The notes below the pieces were generated by a model. It saw only the letters and a list, made by a program, of their open reading frames with translations, was not told the DNA's origin and did no database searches. 64,000 nucleotides of DNA, from NCBI RefSeq assembly GCF_024171925.1, contig NZ_JAMTCO010000011.1, positions 222,671-286,670 on the forward strand, read 5' to 3'. Each line of letters opens with the position of its first letter. Position 1 is the stretch's first letter. The position numbers and the translations under genes are program-made. The stretch is from Actinokineospora diospyrosa (GTDB lineage Bacteria; Actinomycetota; Actinomycetes; Mycobacteriales; Pseudonocardiaceae). Positions 16,818 through 26,106 of this stretch are shown here, piece by piece.

Positions 16818-19440
16818 GTCCCACACACCAGACCGCGCGTCGGGCCGGGCGCACCCGCCTCACACGAACTGGGCCATTCGCACTGAGTCGCACCCGCCGG
16901 ATCAGGCCCACCGGGGCCGCACAAGCAGGGCCGGGCCAGGCGTGCTGGACCTGACGTGCCGGAGCCGAGCGTGCCCAGCCAGCGTGCCGAGTCGAGCCCG
17001 GCACGTGCTGAGCCGGACACTCCAAGCCAGCCGCGTCTAGCCGGACGGGACGGGCTGTACGGGGCCGAGCTAGGCCCGTACCGGGTCCGGCGTGCCGAGC
17101 CAAGGCTGCCGGAGCCTGACCGGGGGCGGAGATGCAGAGCCGCGCCAGGCCAGGCACGCCAAGCCAGCCGAACCGGACCGGGCTAGGCGTTGCCGAGCTC
17201 CGCGTGCCAGGTCTGACACGCCAGGCCAGACGTGTCAGATGCCTGACGTACCGGGGTCGGAGATACCGAGCCAAGCGCGCCGGACCAGGCCGGACATGCG
17301 GAGCCCGGCGGTCCGAACCGGACGTACTGGGGTCGGGCATGCCGGGGCCAGCCGCACCAGGGTCGGAGATGTCGGGTGCGGACGTGCCAAGCCCGGCGGG
17401 CCGGGCTGGGCCAGCCCTACCTGGGGCGGAGATGCTGAGTCAGAGATGCCCAGCCGGACAAGCCGAGCAGGCGCGCCGGGCTGAGGCGTATGGGCCAGAC
17501 ATGCCGAGGCTTGACGTACCGAGGCGGAGATGCCGAACCCCGGGCAGCCGGACCGGGACGGACATGCCGAGCCCGGCAGACTGGGCCGGGCGCGCCAAGC
17601 CGGACATACGGGGCCTGACGTACCAGGGTCGGAGATACCGGGTCGGACGTGCCAAGCCAGGCGCGCCGGGCCAGGCACGCCAAGCTGGCCGGATCGGGCC
17701 GAGCTGGCCCAGACGTACCGGCGGAGATGCCGAGCCAGGCGGACCGAGCCAGCCGGGCCGGGCCCGGCGTGCCAGTGCCTGACGTACCGGGGCGGAGATG
17801 CAGAGCTGGACATGCCGGGGCCTGACGTACAGGTCGGAGATGCCAGGGGGCGGAGATACCGAGCCAAGTAGGAAGTACCGGGCCAAGCCGGGCCAGACGT
17901 ACCGGGGACGGAGATGCTGAGTCAGAGATGCCTAGCCGGACACGCCGAGCAGACGCGCCGGGCGGGCGTACCGGACCGGACATGCCGGGGGGAGATGCCG
18001 GGCCAGGCAGACCGGGCCGGGCATACCGCAAGCCCGGCGTGCCGGGTCGGGCACGTCGGGTCGGACAAGCCGAGCCAGCCAGGCCGGACGGGCCGGGGCC
18101 TGGCGTGCCAGGGTCGGATATGCCGGGCGAGCCAAGCGCGCCGAGCAGGACGTACCTGGCCAAGCCGGACGTACCGGCCGGGCGAGCTGGGCCGGACAAG
18201 GTGTGCCGCGACGGGCGTGCTGGGCCAGGCCAGGCGTGCGGGCGGGCGTGACGGGGTCGAAGACGCCAGGCCGGGGATACCGGGCTTGGCGCGCCGAGCC
18301 GGACCTACCAGGCCGGGCCAACAAGCGTGTCGAGCCCGACGTACCGGGCCGGGCGAGCCAGGCGGAGCCGAGCCAGGCGTACCGGGCTGGGCGTACCGGC
18401 TGGGCAAGCTGGGTCGGGCAGGGTGTGTCGGGACCTGACGCGCCGGGCGGACATGCCAGGCCAGGCCAGACGGGCGGGCGTGACGGGGTCGGAGACGCCG
18501 GGCCGGGAAATACCGGGCTTGGCGCGCCGAGCCGGACGTACCAGGCCGGGCCAGCCAGGTGGGGCGGAGCCAGGCGTACCGACCGGGCGAGCTGGGCCGG
18601 GCAGGGGGTGTGTGCCGGGACCTGGCATGCCGGGGCAGGCGTGCTGGGCCAGCCCCGAAAGGGTGGGCCAGACGGGGCGTGCCGGGTAGGTTATGCAGAG
18701 CCGGGGATACGAGCTTGGTTCGCCGAGCCGGGTGTACCAGGCCGGGCCAGCCAGGCGTAGCCGAGCAAGGCGTACCGGGCGGAGCCGAGCCAGACGTACC
18801 GCCGGGCGAGGTGGGCCGGGCAGGGGTGTGTCGGAGCCTGACGCGCCGAGTCGCGTATGCCGGGGCGGGCGTGGCGGGCCAGGCGTGCGGGCGGGGCGTG
18901 CCGGGGGCGGAGATGCAGAGCGGCGGATACCGGGCTTGGCGCGCGGAGCCGGGTGTATCGGGCCAGGCGAGCCAGGTGTATCGGGCGGGCGAGCTGGGCC
19001 GGGCAGGGTGCGGCGCGACGAGTGGGCCAGGCCCGGCTAGCCGGGCTGGGCTGGGCTGGGCGAGCCAGGCATACCGGGTGGGCGAGCTGGGCCGGGCTGG
19101 GTGTGCCGGGACGAGCGGGCCAGGGCTGGCTAGGCGTGCTGGGCTGGGTGAGCCAGGTGTGCTGGGGGGGAGCTGGGCTGGGGCATCGAGCCGAATGCCG
19201 GGCTGGGCGTTTCGGGTGGGGCATGCGGATTGGATGTGGCGGGTTTGGGGGGTGCGGGCAAGGGGGGTGCGTCAGGGCGGGCAGGCTGGGGAGCTGGGGC
19301 GGGTGTGGTGGGTGCAGTGCTGGGGCGTGCGCTCAGGGGTAGGTGTGTCTAGGGCGGTGTGGGTGCAGGGCGGTTGATGGCCTTGGTCTGAGGTGGGTGG
19401 CAGTGGGAAAGCCGAACCGCCGAGGGGGGAGGTCTCGGCG
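16818..19440. repeat. 2.6-kb array of degenerate GC-rich repeats without genes
   Basis: The region is built from short words such as GCCGAGCC, CCGGGCCAGGCG and GACGTACCGGGG repeated irregularly. One sub-family, GACGTACC followed by GG and CGGAGAT, starts at 17245, 17513, 17617, 17781, 17824 and 17896. A second, with core GGCGAGCTGGGCCGGGCAGG, starts near 18181, 18402, 18585, 18804, 18987 and 19081, giving steps of about 220 and 183 bp. A longer block around GCGGGCGTGACGGGGTC is duplicated at about 18240 and 18474. Open frames on both strands are repeats of Gly/Arg/Pro/Ala with no domain, so I do not call genes. G exceeds C towards the right end. Confidence 0.8.
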
Positions 19441-19467
19441 GTTCGGGGGTAAGGGTGGGGCGGGGGG

Positions 19468-20775
19468 TTAGGGCTTGCCCAGGCCGATCCACTCGAAGCC
19501 TGCGCGGCGGGCTACGGCGGGGTCCAGGAGGTTGCGGGTGTCCACGACGATGGGGCTGCGGACGGATTCGGCTAGGCGTTGCCAGTCGAGGGAGCGGAAC
19601 TCGGGCCACTCGGTGAGGACGATGACCGCTTCGGCGTCCTTGGCGGCCTGGTACGGGTCGTCGGTGACGGTGACCTGGGAGAGGTCGGGGTGCTGGCTGT
19701 CGGGGCGCAGGGAGGGGTCGTAGCCGACCAGGTCTGCCCCTGCCTGGCGCAGCAGGGCGGCCACGGCCAGGGCCGGGGAGTCGCGCAGGTCGTCGGTCCC
19801 GGCCTTGAAGGTCAGGCCGAACAGGGCGAGGCGGCGGCGGGAGAGCGAGCCGTTGCGCTTGCCGGTGACGGCCAGGCGGACCTTCTCCACCATGCGCTGG
19901 CGCTGGCGGGTGTTGGTGTCGATGGTGGCCCGGATCAGGCGGAACTCGAAGTCGGCCGCGTCCGCCAGCTGCAGCATCGCCGAGGTGTCCTTCGGCAGGC
20001 AGGAGCCGCCCCAGCCGGGGCCGGGCTGGAGGAATGCCTGGCCGATGCGCTTGTCGTAGCCCATGCCCTCGGTGACGTCGCTGATGTTCGCGCCCAGGCG
20101 GTCGCACAGCTCGGCGACGGCGTTGACGTACGACAGCTTCATCGCCAGGAAGCAGTTGGCGGCGTACTTGACCAGTTCGGCGCTGGGGGCGTCGGTCAGC
20201 ACGGTGGGGGCGCCGAGCTTGGCGTACAGGGCGGCCACGCGCTCCGCCGCGTCCTGCTGGCGACCACCGACGACGATGCGGTCGGGGTTGAGGAAGTCGA
20301 AGACCGCGCTGCCCTCGCGGAGGAACTCCGGGTTGGAGACGACGGCGACGTCCTCGCGGTCGAGGAGTTCCTCGGTGCGGTCGGCGGTGCCGACCGGGAC
20401 GGTGGACTTGTTGACGACCACGCAGCCTGCGGGCAGCAGGGCGCGGACCTCCTCGACCACCGACTCGACGATGCTCAGGTCGGCCACGCCGCCGACGCCC
20501 ATCGGGGTCGGGACGCAGAGGAACATCACCTCGGGCTCGTGGCGCACGGCCGAGGCCGCGCCGAGCACGAAGGTGAGCCGACCGGCGGCGATGCCCTCGG
20601 CGACCAGGTCGGCGAGACCGGGCTCCAGGATGTCGACCTCGCCGCGGCCGAGCCGGGCGACCTTGTCGGCGTCGACATCGGCGCAGATCACGTCGTGGCC
20701 AAGGGAGGCCAGACAGGCACCGGTGGTCAGCCCCACATACCCGGTGCCGATCACGGCGATCCGTCGTACGAACAT
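19468..20775 (-). CDS. UDP-glucose/UDP-HexNAc 6-dehydrogenase
   Basis: A 435-residue NAD-dependent 4-electron dehydrogenase giving a UDP-uronic acid for exopolysaccharide. N-terminal Rossmann motif GTGYVGLTTGACLASLGHDV; SNPEFLREGSA near residue 147; catalytic Cys259 in GWGGSCLPKDTSAM with Lys204 in ELVKYAANCF; C-terminal domain starting after LALFGLTFKAGTDDLRDSPA. It is 14 bp downstream of the GT4 gene in one operon. UDP-glucose is the usual substrate; UDP-GlcNAc is possible given the aminosugar genes in the same region. Confidence 0.92.
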   Translation of the reverse strand: MFVRRIAVIGTGYVGLTTGACLASLGHDVICADVDADKVARLGRGEVDILEPGLADLVAEGIAAGRLTFVLGAASAVRHEPEVMFLCVPTPMGVGGVADLSIVESVVEEVRALLPAGCVVVNKSTVPVGTADRTEELLDREDVAVVSNPEFLREGSAVFDFLNPDRIVVGGRQQDAAERVAALYAKLGAPTVLTDAPSAELVKYAANCFLAMKLSYVNAVAELCDRLGANISDVTEGMGYDKRIGQAFLQPGPGWGGSCLPKDTSAMLQLADAADFEFRLIRATIDTNTRQRQRMVEKVRLAVTGKRNGSLSRRRLALFGLTFKAGTDDLRDSPALAVAALLRQAGADLVGYDPSLRPDSQHPDLSQVTVTDDPYQAAKDAEAVIVLTEWPEFRSLDWQRLAESVRSPIVVDTRNLLDPAVARRAGFEWIGLGKP

Positions 20776-20789
20776 CAGGTACCCCTGCT

Positions 20790-22181
20790 TCAGCTCTGGC
20801 CGCGGACCGGCTCGGACGGCGTCATGATGCGAGTCGCGGCGAAGGCGCGCAACGCGGTCTCATCACGAAGATCGACAAGTTGGTTGCCCCACTGGTCGCG
20901 CAGCTCGTCGGTGGACCCGCCGGACCGGCGGTCCACGCTCGGGTAGCCGTCCGGGAACGGGCCAGCGGACGGGAAGCCGAGGAGTTCGTCATACACCCCG
21001 ATGTAGGCCTGCGCCTGCGGGCGCCAGTCCAGCACCTGCTCGGCGCGGCGGCGACCGGCGTAGCCGCGCTCGGAGCGCTCGATCGGGTCGTCGGCGAGCT
21101 CCAGCACGGCGTCGGCGAGGCCGTCGCTGTCGCCGGGCTCCACGTAGACCGCGCACTCGCCGCCGGAGACGACCGTCTCGGTGAGGCGGTAGGCGACGAC
21201 CGGTAGGGCGTACGCCATGTACTCCATGGTCTTGTTCATCGTGGACACGTCGTTGAGCGGGCTGCGCGGGTCGGGCGACAACCCGATCGAGGCGGCCGAC
21301 AGGTAGCTCGCGATCTTGTCCGGGCCGACCCGGCCGGTGAACTCGACATAGTCGTCGAGGCCGAGGTCGGAGCACTGCTGCTTGAGCTCGTCGAGGCAGT
21401 CGCCGAAGCCGAGCAGCACGAAGCGGAAGTCGCGGCGGCCGTGGTGGTTCACGATCCGGTCGGCGGCGAGCAGCACGCCGTCCACACCGTCCTGCGGACC
21501 CATGATGCCCAGGTAGGCCACCAGGTGCTTGCCGCCGCGGCGCAGCGCCGGGTCGGCGTAGGCGGGGCGCATGACCGAGGTGTCCGGGCCGGACCGCACC
21601 ACGGTCGTGTGCTCGCGCTTGACACCGCCGCGGTTGACGGCAATGTCCTGGTAGGACGTGTTGGTGGAGATGACCCGGTCCGCGGTGCGGAAGGTGCGCC
21701 GCTCAAGCCACTTGAGGACGGCGAGCTGGACCTTCCCGGCGAGCTTCTTGGGCTCACCGAAGCGGGACCGGAAGACTTCGGGATTGAGGTCGTGGTGGTC
21801 GAAGACGAACTTCACCCCGTCGAGCAGCTTCCACGGCAGCGCGAGCGCCCAGTAGGTGTCCGGCGGGTTGCACGCCTGCATGACGTGGAACCGGGCCCGG
21901 CGGCGGACCTTCAGGCTCAGCGCCGCGGTGCGCAGCCAGCAGTAGACGAACTCCCAGGCGTACCCGAGCACGCCGTCCGCCTGCTTGGGCGGGGCGTACT
22001 TGTACAGGTGGACGCCGTCGAGCACGGCGTACGCGGGGTCACCTGGGCCCTTCGGGCAGATGACCGACACCTCGTAGCCCGCCGCTCTGAGCGCCTTGCA
22101 CTCCAGCCACACCCGCCGGTCGAGCGGGACGGGCAGGTTCTGCACGATGATCAGGACGTGCGGGGCCCTCTGACGGCTCAC
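20790..22181 (-). CDS. Glycosyltransferase family 4
   Basis: A 463-residue GT-B retaining glycosyltransferase. The N-terminal acceptor domain begins PHVLIIVQNLPVPLDRRVW. The donor domain includes VAYLGIMGPQDGVDGVL, RDFRFVLLGFGD and the EX7E-type motif region NKTMEYMAYALPVVAY. I choose GTG 22181 because GAAGAGG lies 5 nt upstream; the longer frame adds a non-conserved 18-residue extension. It precedes the UDP-sugar dehydrogenase. Sugar donor is unknown. Confidence 0.88.
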   Translation of the reverse strand: MSRQRAPHVLIIVQNLPVPLDRRVWLECKALRAAGYEVSVICPKGPGDPAYAVLDGVHLYKYAPPKQADGVLGYAWEFVYCWLRTAALSLKVRRRARFHVMQACNPPDTYWALALPWKLLDGVKFVFDHHDLNPEVFRSRFGEPKKLAGKVQLAVLKWLERRTFRTADRVISTNTSYQDIAVNRGGVKREHTTVVRSGPDTSVMRPAYADPALRRGGKHLVAYLGIMGPQDGVDGVLLAADRIVNHHGRRDFRFVLLGFGDCLDELKQQCSDLGLDDYVEFTGRVGPDKIASYLSAASIGLSPDPRSPLNDVSTMNKTMEYMAYALPVVAYRLTETVVSGGECAVYVEPGDSDGLADAVLELADDPIERSERGYAGRRRAEQVLDWRPQAQAYIGVYDELLGFPSAGPFPDGYPSVDRRSGGSTDELRDQWGNQLVDLRDETALRAFAATRIMTPSEPVRGQS

Positions 22182-22377
22182 GGGGACCTCTTCCTGGGGT
22201 GGGCACTGCTGTGGTGTTCGCTCGATCGGGCACATCGGTTACCGGGGGTATGAGTTTTCCCCGCGAGTACCCACCAAAGATTCGGTCCAGTTCGGCACCT
22301 TGTTACACACCGTGGTCGTTTTCCGATACGCGGTTCGAGGCGCCGCGGCGATGCGGTCTAGCTGCGGAGGTGTTCGG
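22182..22377. promoter_or_regulatory. Divergent promoter region with GTTAC motifs
   Basis: This 196-bp spacer separates the reverse GT4-dehydrogenase operon from the forward MFS gene. GTTAC occurs at 22238-22242 and 22302-22306. Clusters of the same pentamer occur upstream of the DUF4082 gene and of the initiating sugar transferase gene. No clear -35/-10 pair stands out. Confidence 0.35.
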
Positions 22378-23616
22378 GTGTACGTTGCGTCGACCAGGCG
22401 AACCAAGGGTTCGCCAGCGGACGGGGGAATCCGCCCGAGCCGGGTGCCGACCACCGTTGTGCTCTTGGGCACGGTGAGCCTGCTCACAGACATCTCGGCC
22501 GAGATGGTCACCGCGTTCCTGCCGATCTACGTGATCTTCAACCTGCAGATGAGCTACTTGCAGCTCGGTCTGCTCGACGGCATCTACACCGGCGCGACGG
22601 CGGTGCTGCGGCTGGTCGGCGGGCACATCTCGGACAAGGTGCACCGGCACAAGGCGGTCGCGGTCGTCGGCTACGGCATGTCGGCGGCGACCAAGCTGAT
22701 CTTCCCCGCGGTCGGCGCGTCCTCGGTCGGCCTCGGCGGCGTGCTCGCGCTCGACCGGGCGGGCAAGGGTTTGCGCACCGCGCCGCGCGACGCGCTGATC
22801 TCGCTGGTGACGCCCAAGGAGAAGCTGGGCGAGTCGTTCGGGGTACACCGCACGATGGACACCATCGGCGCGCTGCTCGGTCCACTGGCGACATTCGCGC
22901 TGCTGTACTGGGTGACCACCCGCCCCGGCCCGATCTTCATGCTCAGCTTCTGCTTCGCCGCGCTCGGCGTGATCGTGCTGGTCTTCTTCGTCCGCCAGCC
23001 CCGGCTCGAGCGGGTCCCCGGCAAGGTGGTCACGCTGCGCGCCACCGCCGACCTGCTGCGCAACAAGGGCATGCGCCGGACCACCATCGCCGCGGGCCTG
23101 CTCGGCCTGGCCACGATCTCCGACGCGTTCGTCTTCGTCGTGCTGCAGAAGGTCTCCGGGGTGTCGCCGACCTGGCTGGCGCTGATGCCGGTCGGCACCG
23201 CGCTGACCTTCCTGCTGGCCGCGACCCCGCTCGGGCGCCTCGCCGACCGCGCTGGCCGGTGGCGGATCTTCTTCGCCGGGCACGTGGTGCTGCTCGCGGT
23301 GTACCTGCTGCTGCTCGGCCCGTTCACCGGGATCGCACTGGTGATCGTTACCGTTGCCCTGCACGGCTTGTTCTACGCCGCGACCGACGGCGTGCTGATG
23401 GCGCACGGGGCGACCCTGGTGCCCGAGCACCTGCGCGCCAGCGGCCTGTCGATCGTGCAGACCGGCCAGGCCCTGGCCCGGTTCGCCTCGTCGATCGGCG
23501 TCGGTCTGCTGCTGCAGAACTTCGCGTTCAGCACGGCCGTGCTCGTGTCGATCAGCACGATGGCGATCGCGCTGGTCGGGGTGTTCCTGCTCATCCGCCC
23601 GGAGGTCTCGCGGTGA
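22378..23616 (+). CDS. MFS transporter
   Basis: A 412-residue major facilitator with about 12 transmembrane segments. Visible motifs are LGTVSLLTDISAEMVTAFLP in helix 1 and the loop 2-3 signature GGHISDKVHRHK. A second RGLxTAPRDALIS-like stretch (GKGLRTAPRDALIS) is typical of a subgroup of drug- or siderophore-like exporters. GTG 22378 is chosen because GGAGG (22366-22370) lies 7 nt upstream, which removes 26 residues of a longer frame. Its stop overlaps the following gene. The substrate is unknown; location suggests a role in envelope sugar export or supply. Confidence 0.85.
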   Translation: MYVASTRRTKGSPADGGIRPSRVPTTVVLLGTVSLLTDISAEMVTAFLPIYVIFNLQMSYLQLGLLDGIYTGATAVLRLVGGHISDKVHRHKAVAVVGYGMSAATKLIFPAVGASSVGLGGVLALDRAGKGLRTAPRDALISLVTPKEKLGESFGVHRTMDTIGALLGPLATFALLYWVTTRPGPIFMLSFCFAALGVIVLVFFVRQPRLERVPGKVVTLRATADLLRNKGMRRTTIAAGLLGLATISDAFVFVVLQKVSGVSPTWLALMPVGTALTFLLAATPLGRLADRAGRWRIFFAGHVVLLAVYLLLLGPFTGIALVIVTVALHGLFYAATDGVLMAHGATLVPEHLRASGLSIVQTGQALARFASSIGVGLLLQNFAFSTAVLVSISTMAIALVGVFLLIRPEVSR

Positions 23617-24578
23617 AGGACTGGTTCGTACGGAACCGGATCGTGGTCGGGGTGACCGCGATGGTCGTGGTGATCGCGGTGGCGGTCGTCTACGTGGTGG
23701 CGACGGTGCGCGACCAGCAGGCCGCCGCGACGCAGCCGGGGGCGGCGGTGGCCAGCGGGCTGACCTTCGTCGACAACGGCGGCGGCCAGAACCTCGTGTC
23801 GACATTGGACGCTTCGGGTAAGAGGACACCCGGGGCCCTGAAGTGTCTACGCGTGTACACGGCGGCCGGTACGACTGTCTGCCTGCGGATGAGCCTGCCT
23901 GGCGCTTATGAGGCTGCCGTGTTCGTGGACGGCAAGGAGGTCCGGTCCGTGCCGCTGCCCGGTACGCCTTCGCGCGCGCGGGTGTCGGCTTCGGGGAAGA
24001 TCGTGTCGTGGACCGTGTTCGTGACCGGTGACTCTTACCTCGCACCGGGCGGGTTCTCTACGCGTACCGGGGTGCTCGACCTGCGCAGCGGTGAGCTGGT
24101 GGAGTCGCTCGAGACCCTCGCGATGACGATCGAGGGCGTACCGGACAAGCGCGTCAACGAGAACTACTGGGGCGTCACGGTGGCCTCGGACGACAACTCG
24201 TTCTACGCGACCCTGGGCTCGGGCAACACGACGTGGCTGATCAAGGGCGACCTGAAGGCGAAGAAGATGGACACCGTCCGGCAGTCCGCCGAGTGCCCGT
24301 CGCTCTCCCCCGACCAGACCCGCGTCGCCTACAAGAAGCGCGGCGGTCGGCTGGGCACCTGGCAGCTGTTCGTGCTGGACCTGGGATCGGGCAAGGAAAC
24401 CCAGATGCCCGGCTCCGACGGCGTGGACGACCAGGCGGCTTGGCTGAACAACACGACGCTGGCCTACGCGAAGGTGCAACAGGGCGGCGCCCCGACGATC
24501 TACGAGTCCGCGGCGGACGGCTCCGGCCAGCCCCGCGAACTGGTGGCCGCCGCCTCGTCCCCTGGACCAGTCGCCTAA
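23613..24578 (+). CDS. Membrane-anchored TolB-like beta-propeller protein
   Basis: A 321-residue protein with one N-terminal transmembrane anchor (VVGVTAMVVVIAVAVVYVV) and an extracytoplasmic domain. Repeats such as CPSLSPDQTRVAYKKRGG and WQLFVLDLGSGKETQM are typical of WD40/TolB-type PD40 blades. The GTG start overlaps the MFS stop (GTGA) and has GGAGG 7 nt upstream, so it is translationally coupled. It may assist the MFS protein or monitor the cell surface. Function is not known. Confidence 0.8.
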   Translation: MKDWFVRNRIVVGVTAMVVVIAVAVVYVVATVRDQQAAATQPGAAVASGLTFVDNGGGQNLVSTLDASGKRTPGALKCLRVYTAAGTTVCLRMSLPGAYEAAVFVDGKEVRSVPLPGTPSRARVSASGKIVSWTVFVTGDSYLAPGGFSTRTGVLDLRSGELVESLETLAMTIEGVPDKRVNENYWGVTVASDDNSFYATLGSGNTTWLIKGDLKAKKMDTVRQSAECPSLSPDQTRVAYKKRGGRLGTWQLFVLDLGSGKETQMPGSDGVDDQAAWLNNTTLAYAKVQQGGAPTIYESAADGSGQPRELVAAASSPGPVA

Positions 24579-24610
24579 GAAGCACCTATAGGCAAGGCCC
24601 CGACAACAAT

Positions 24611-24654
24611 GCAAAGGCCGCCGTCACCCGGGGGAAAGTGACGGCGGCCTTTGC
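24611..24654. terminator. Bidirectional intrinsic terminator
   Basis: A perfect 17-bp stem pairs GCAAAGGCCGCCGTCAC (24611-24627) with its complement at 24638-24654 around a 10-nt loop. The stem ends in A-rich/T-rich tracts on both sides, so it can stop the forward propeller gene and the reverse beta-helix gene. Confidence 0.9.
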
Positions 24655-24664
24655 GGGGGAACTA

Positions 24665-25840
24665 CTAGCTGGGTTTGTTGATCTGCTTGTTCGACGAGCT
24701 CACGTTGTTGGACCAGGCCGCGATGGTGGCCCCCTTGTCCACGAAGGCCTCACCCCAGCCGCCTGCCGTGGTGCCGAACTTGTTGTCCGTGATGATCGCA
24801 CCGCGGACCGTGGCGCTGACGCGCATGATGTAGCCGCCGCCCGCCAGGTAGTTGCCGACGATCTGGAGGCCGGTGGTCTCGCCCGGGCCGCCCTCCATGA
24901 TGAACACCGCGGCGTTCTGGTGGGTGCCGTCGTAGGCCTTGCCGTCGGCGCTGATGTCGATGCGGTTGTACCGGATGACCGTGTTGGGGCCGCCGTACGA
25001 CTGGATGCCGTCGTTGTGGGTGTTGGTCGGGTACGTCCCGGCGCGGAGCAGGTCGTGGATGTAGTTCTGCTCGATCGTGCTGTTGCCGGGGCCGTTCTGG
25101 ATGCCGTCCGGCGTACCCGAGATGTCACAGCGCTGGACCGTCACCGTGGCGTCGCCGTGGATGGCGCCGTTGCCCCACTTGTCACCCGGCCACTGCGAGT
25201 CCTTGTAGGTGATCGTCGTGTCGCTGACGTTGATGTGACCACTGTTGCCCAGCAGCGGGGACCAGCTGAAGTGGTTGCCCTCGATGACCGAGTTCTTGAT
25301 GGTCAGCGTGCCCTTGCCGTTGTACTCGATGCCACCCTTGACGTAGACGTTCTCCAGGGTGACGTTGCCGCCGCCGAAGCGCAGGGCGCCGGAGTTCCAC
25401 GTGGTGCCGGGTGGGGCGGAGCCGGGGCCGTCGACGACCTTGAGCTTGGCGCGGTCGCCGCGGAAGCCGACGGTGCCCGGCGCGGGTGCGGTGCCGTTGC
25501 CCGGCGGCGGGCCCGGCTGGGTGGCCGTGGGCTTCGCGCTGGTGGGCTTGATGGTCGACGAGGCCGTGGGGGAAGCGCTCGACGCCGTCGTGGACGGTGG
25601 AGCACTGGTCGTCGTCTCGGTCGTCTCGGTCGACGTGGGCGCGGAGGTCGGCGCCGGGATGGTGGAGCTTGTCGGGAGAGTGGGGATGGGCGGAGCAGGC
25701 TTACCGGCCACGGGTTTGCAGCCGGACGCGAGTACCAGCGCCCCCAGGGCAAGACCGGCGGTGAGTGCGATGCCGCGCACCCGTCTGTGCCTGCCGTGCC
25801 GCTTGCCTAACTCCGCAGACGTGTGATGTCGAGCGGACAT
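24665..25840 (-). CDS. Right-handed beta-helix lipoprotein
   Basis: A 391-residue lipoprotein. The signal peptide ends in a lipobox at VLASGC with lipidated Cys41. A Thr/Ser/Pro-rich linker (about 45-140) follows. The rest is a parallel beta-helix with repeats such as NVTLENVYVKGGIEYNGK, LTIKNSVIEGNHF and STIEQNYIHDLLRAGTYPTN. That last stretch, with HNDGIQSYGGPNTVIRYN, recalls polysaccharide lyase/epimerase-type beta-helices. ATG 25840 is preceded by GGAAGGA. It probably binds or trims extracellular polysaccharide. The catalytic residues cannot be assigned. Confidence 0.83.
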   Translation of the reverse strand: MSARHHTSAELGKRHGRHRRVRGIALTAGLALGALVLASGCKPVAGKPAPPIPTLPTSSTIPAPTSAPTSTETTETTTSAPPSTTASSASPTASSTIKPTSAKPTATQPGPPPGNGTAPAPGTVGFRGDRAKLKVVDGPGSAPPGTTWNSGALRFGGGNVTLENVYVKGGIEYNGKGTLTIKNSVIEGNHFSWSPLLGNSGHINVSDTTITYKDSQWPGDKWGNGAIHGDATVTVQRCDISGTPDGIQNGPGNSTIEQNYIHDLLRAGTYPTNTHNDGIQSYGGPNTVIRYNRIDISADGKAYDGTHQNAAVFIMEGGPGETTGLQIVGNYLAGGGYIMRVSATVRGAIITDNKFGTTAGGWGEAFVDKGATIAAWSNNVSSSNKQINKPS

Positions 25841-26106
25841 GAGATCCTTCCGGTTGGCAACAAGTCGCCCCCGTTGCAGGACAAGGGTTTCGACTCGGGA
25901 CATCGGGGCGTCCCGGAGCCCGAGGCACTCTAAGCACAGCGGCCGCCAGATCACAATGCAGTCACGAAGCCAGCAGCAATCTGGTCACTAAGCGTGGGCT
26001 CCATCACTCAGTCGAGCGAAACGACGCTGCGTAACAATTCCGCCCGCGACGCGATGCCTGCACCGAGCACATTCGCTCACCCATCACCAGGCAGCCGGGA
26101 GCTGGG
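25841..26106. promoter_or_regulatory. Divergent promoter region
   Basis: This 266-bp spacer serves the reverse beta-helix lipoprotein gene and the forward polysaccharide operon. It contains GTAAC at 26031-26035, the complement of the GTTAC word seen at other promoters of this cluster, and two GTCAC words. No clear sigma-70 promoter pair or other element is seen. Confidence 0.3.

Noticed and set aside
16956..19377. Several open frames of 70-360 codons on both strands in the repeat array
   Set aside because: They are overlapping in many frames, consist of Gly/Arg/Pro/Ala repeats, lack ribosome-binding sites and match no fold. They reflect GC-rich repeats without stop codons.
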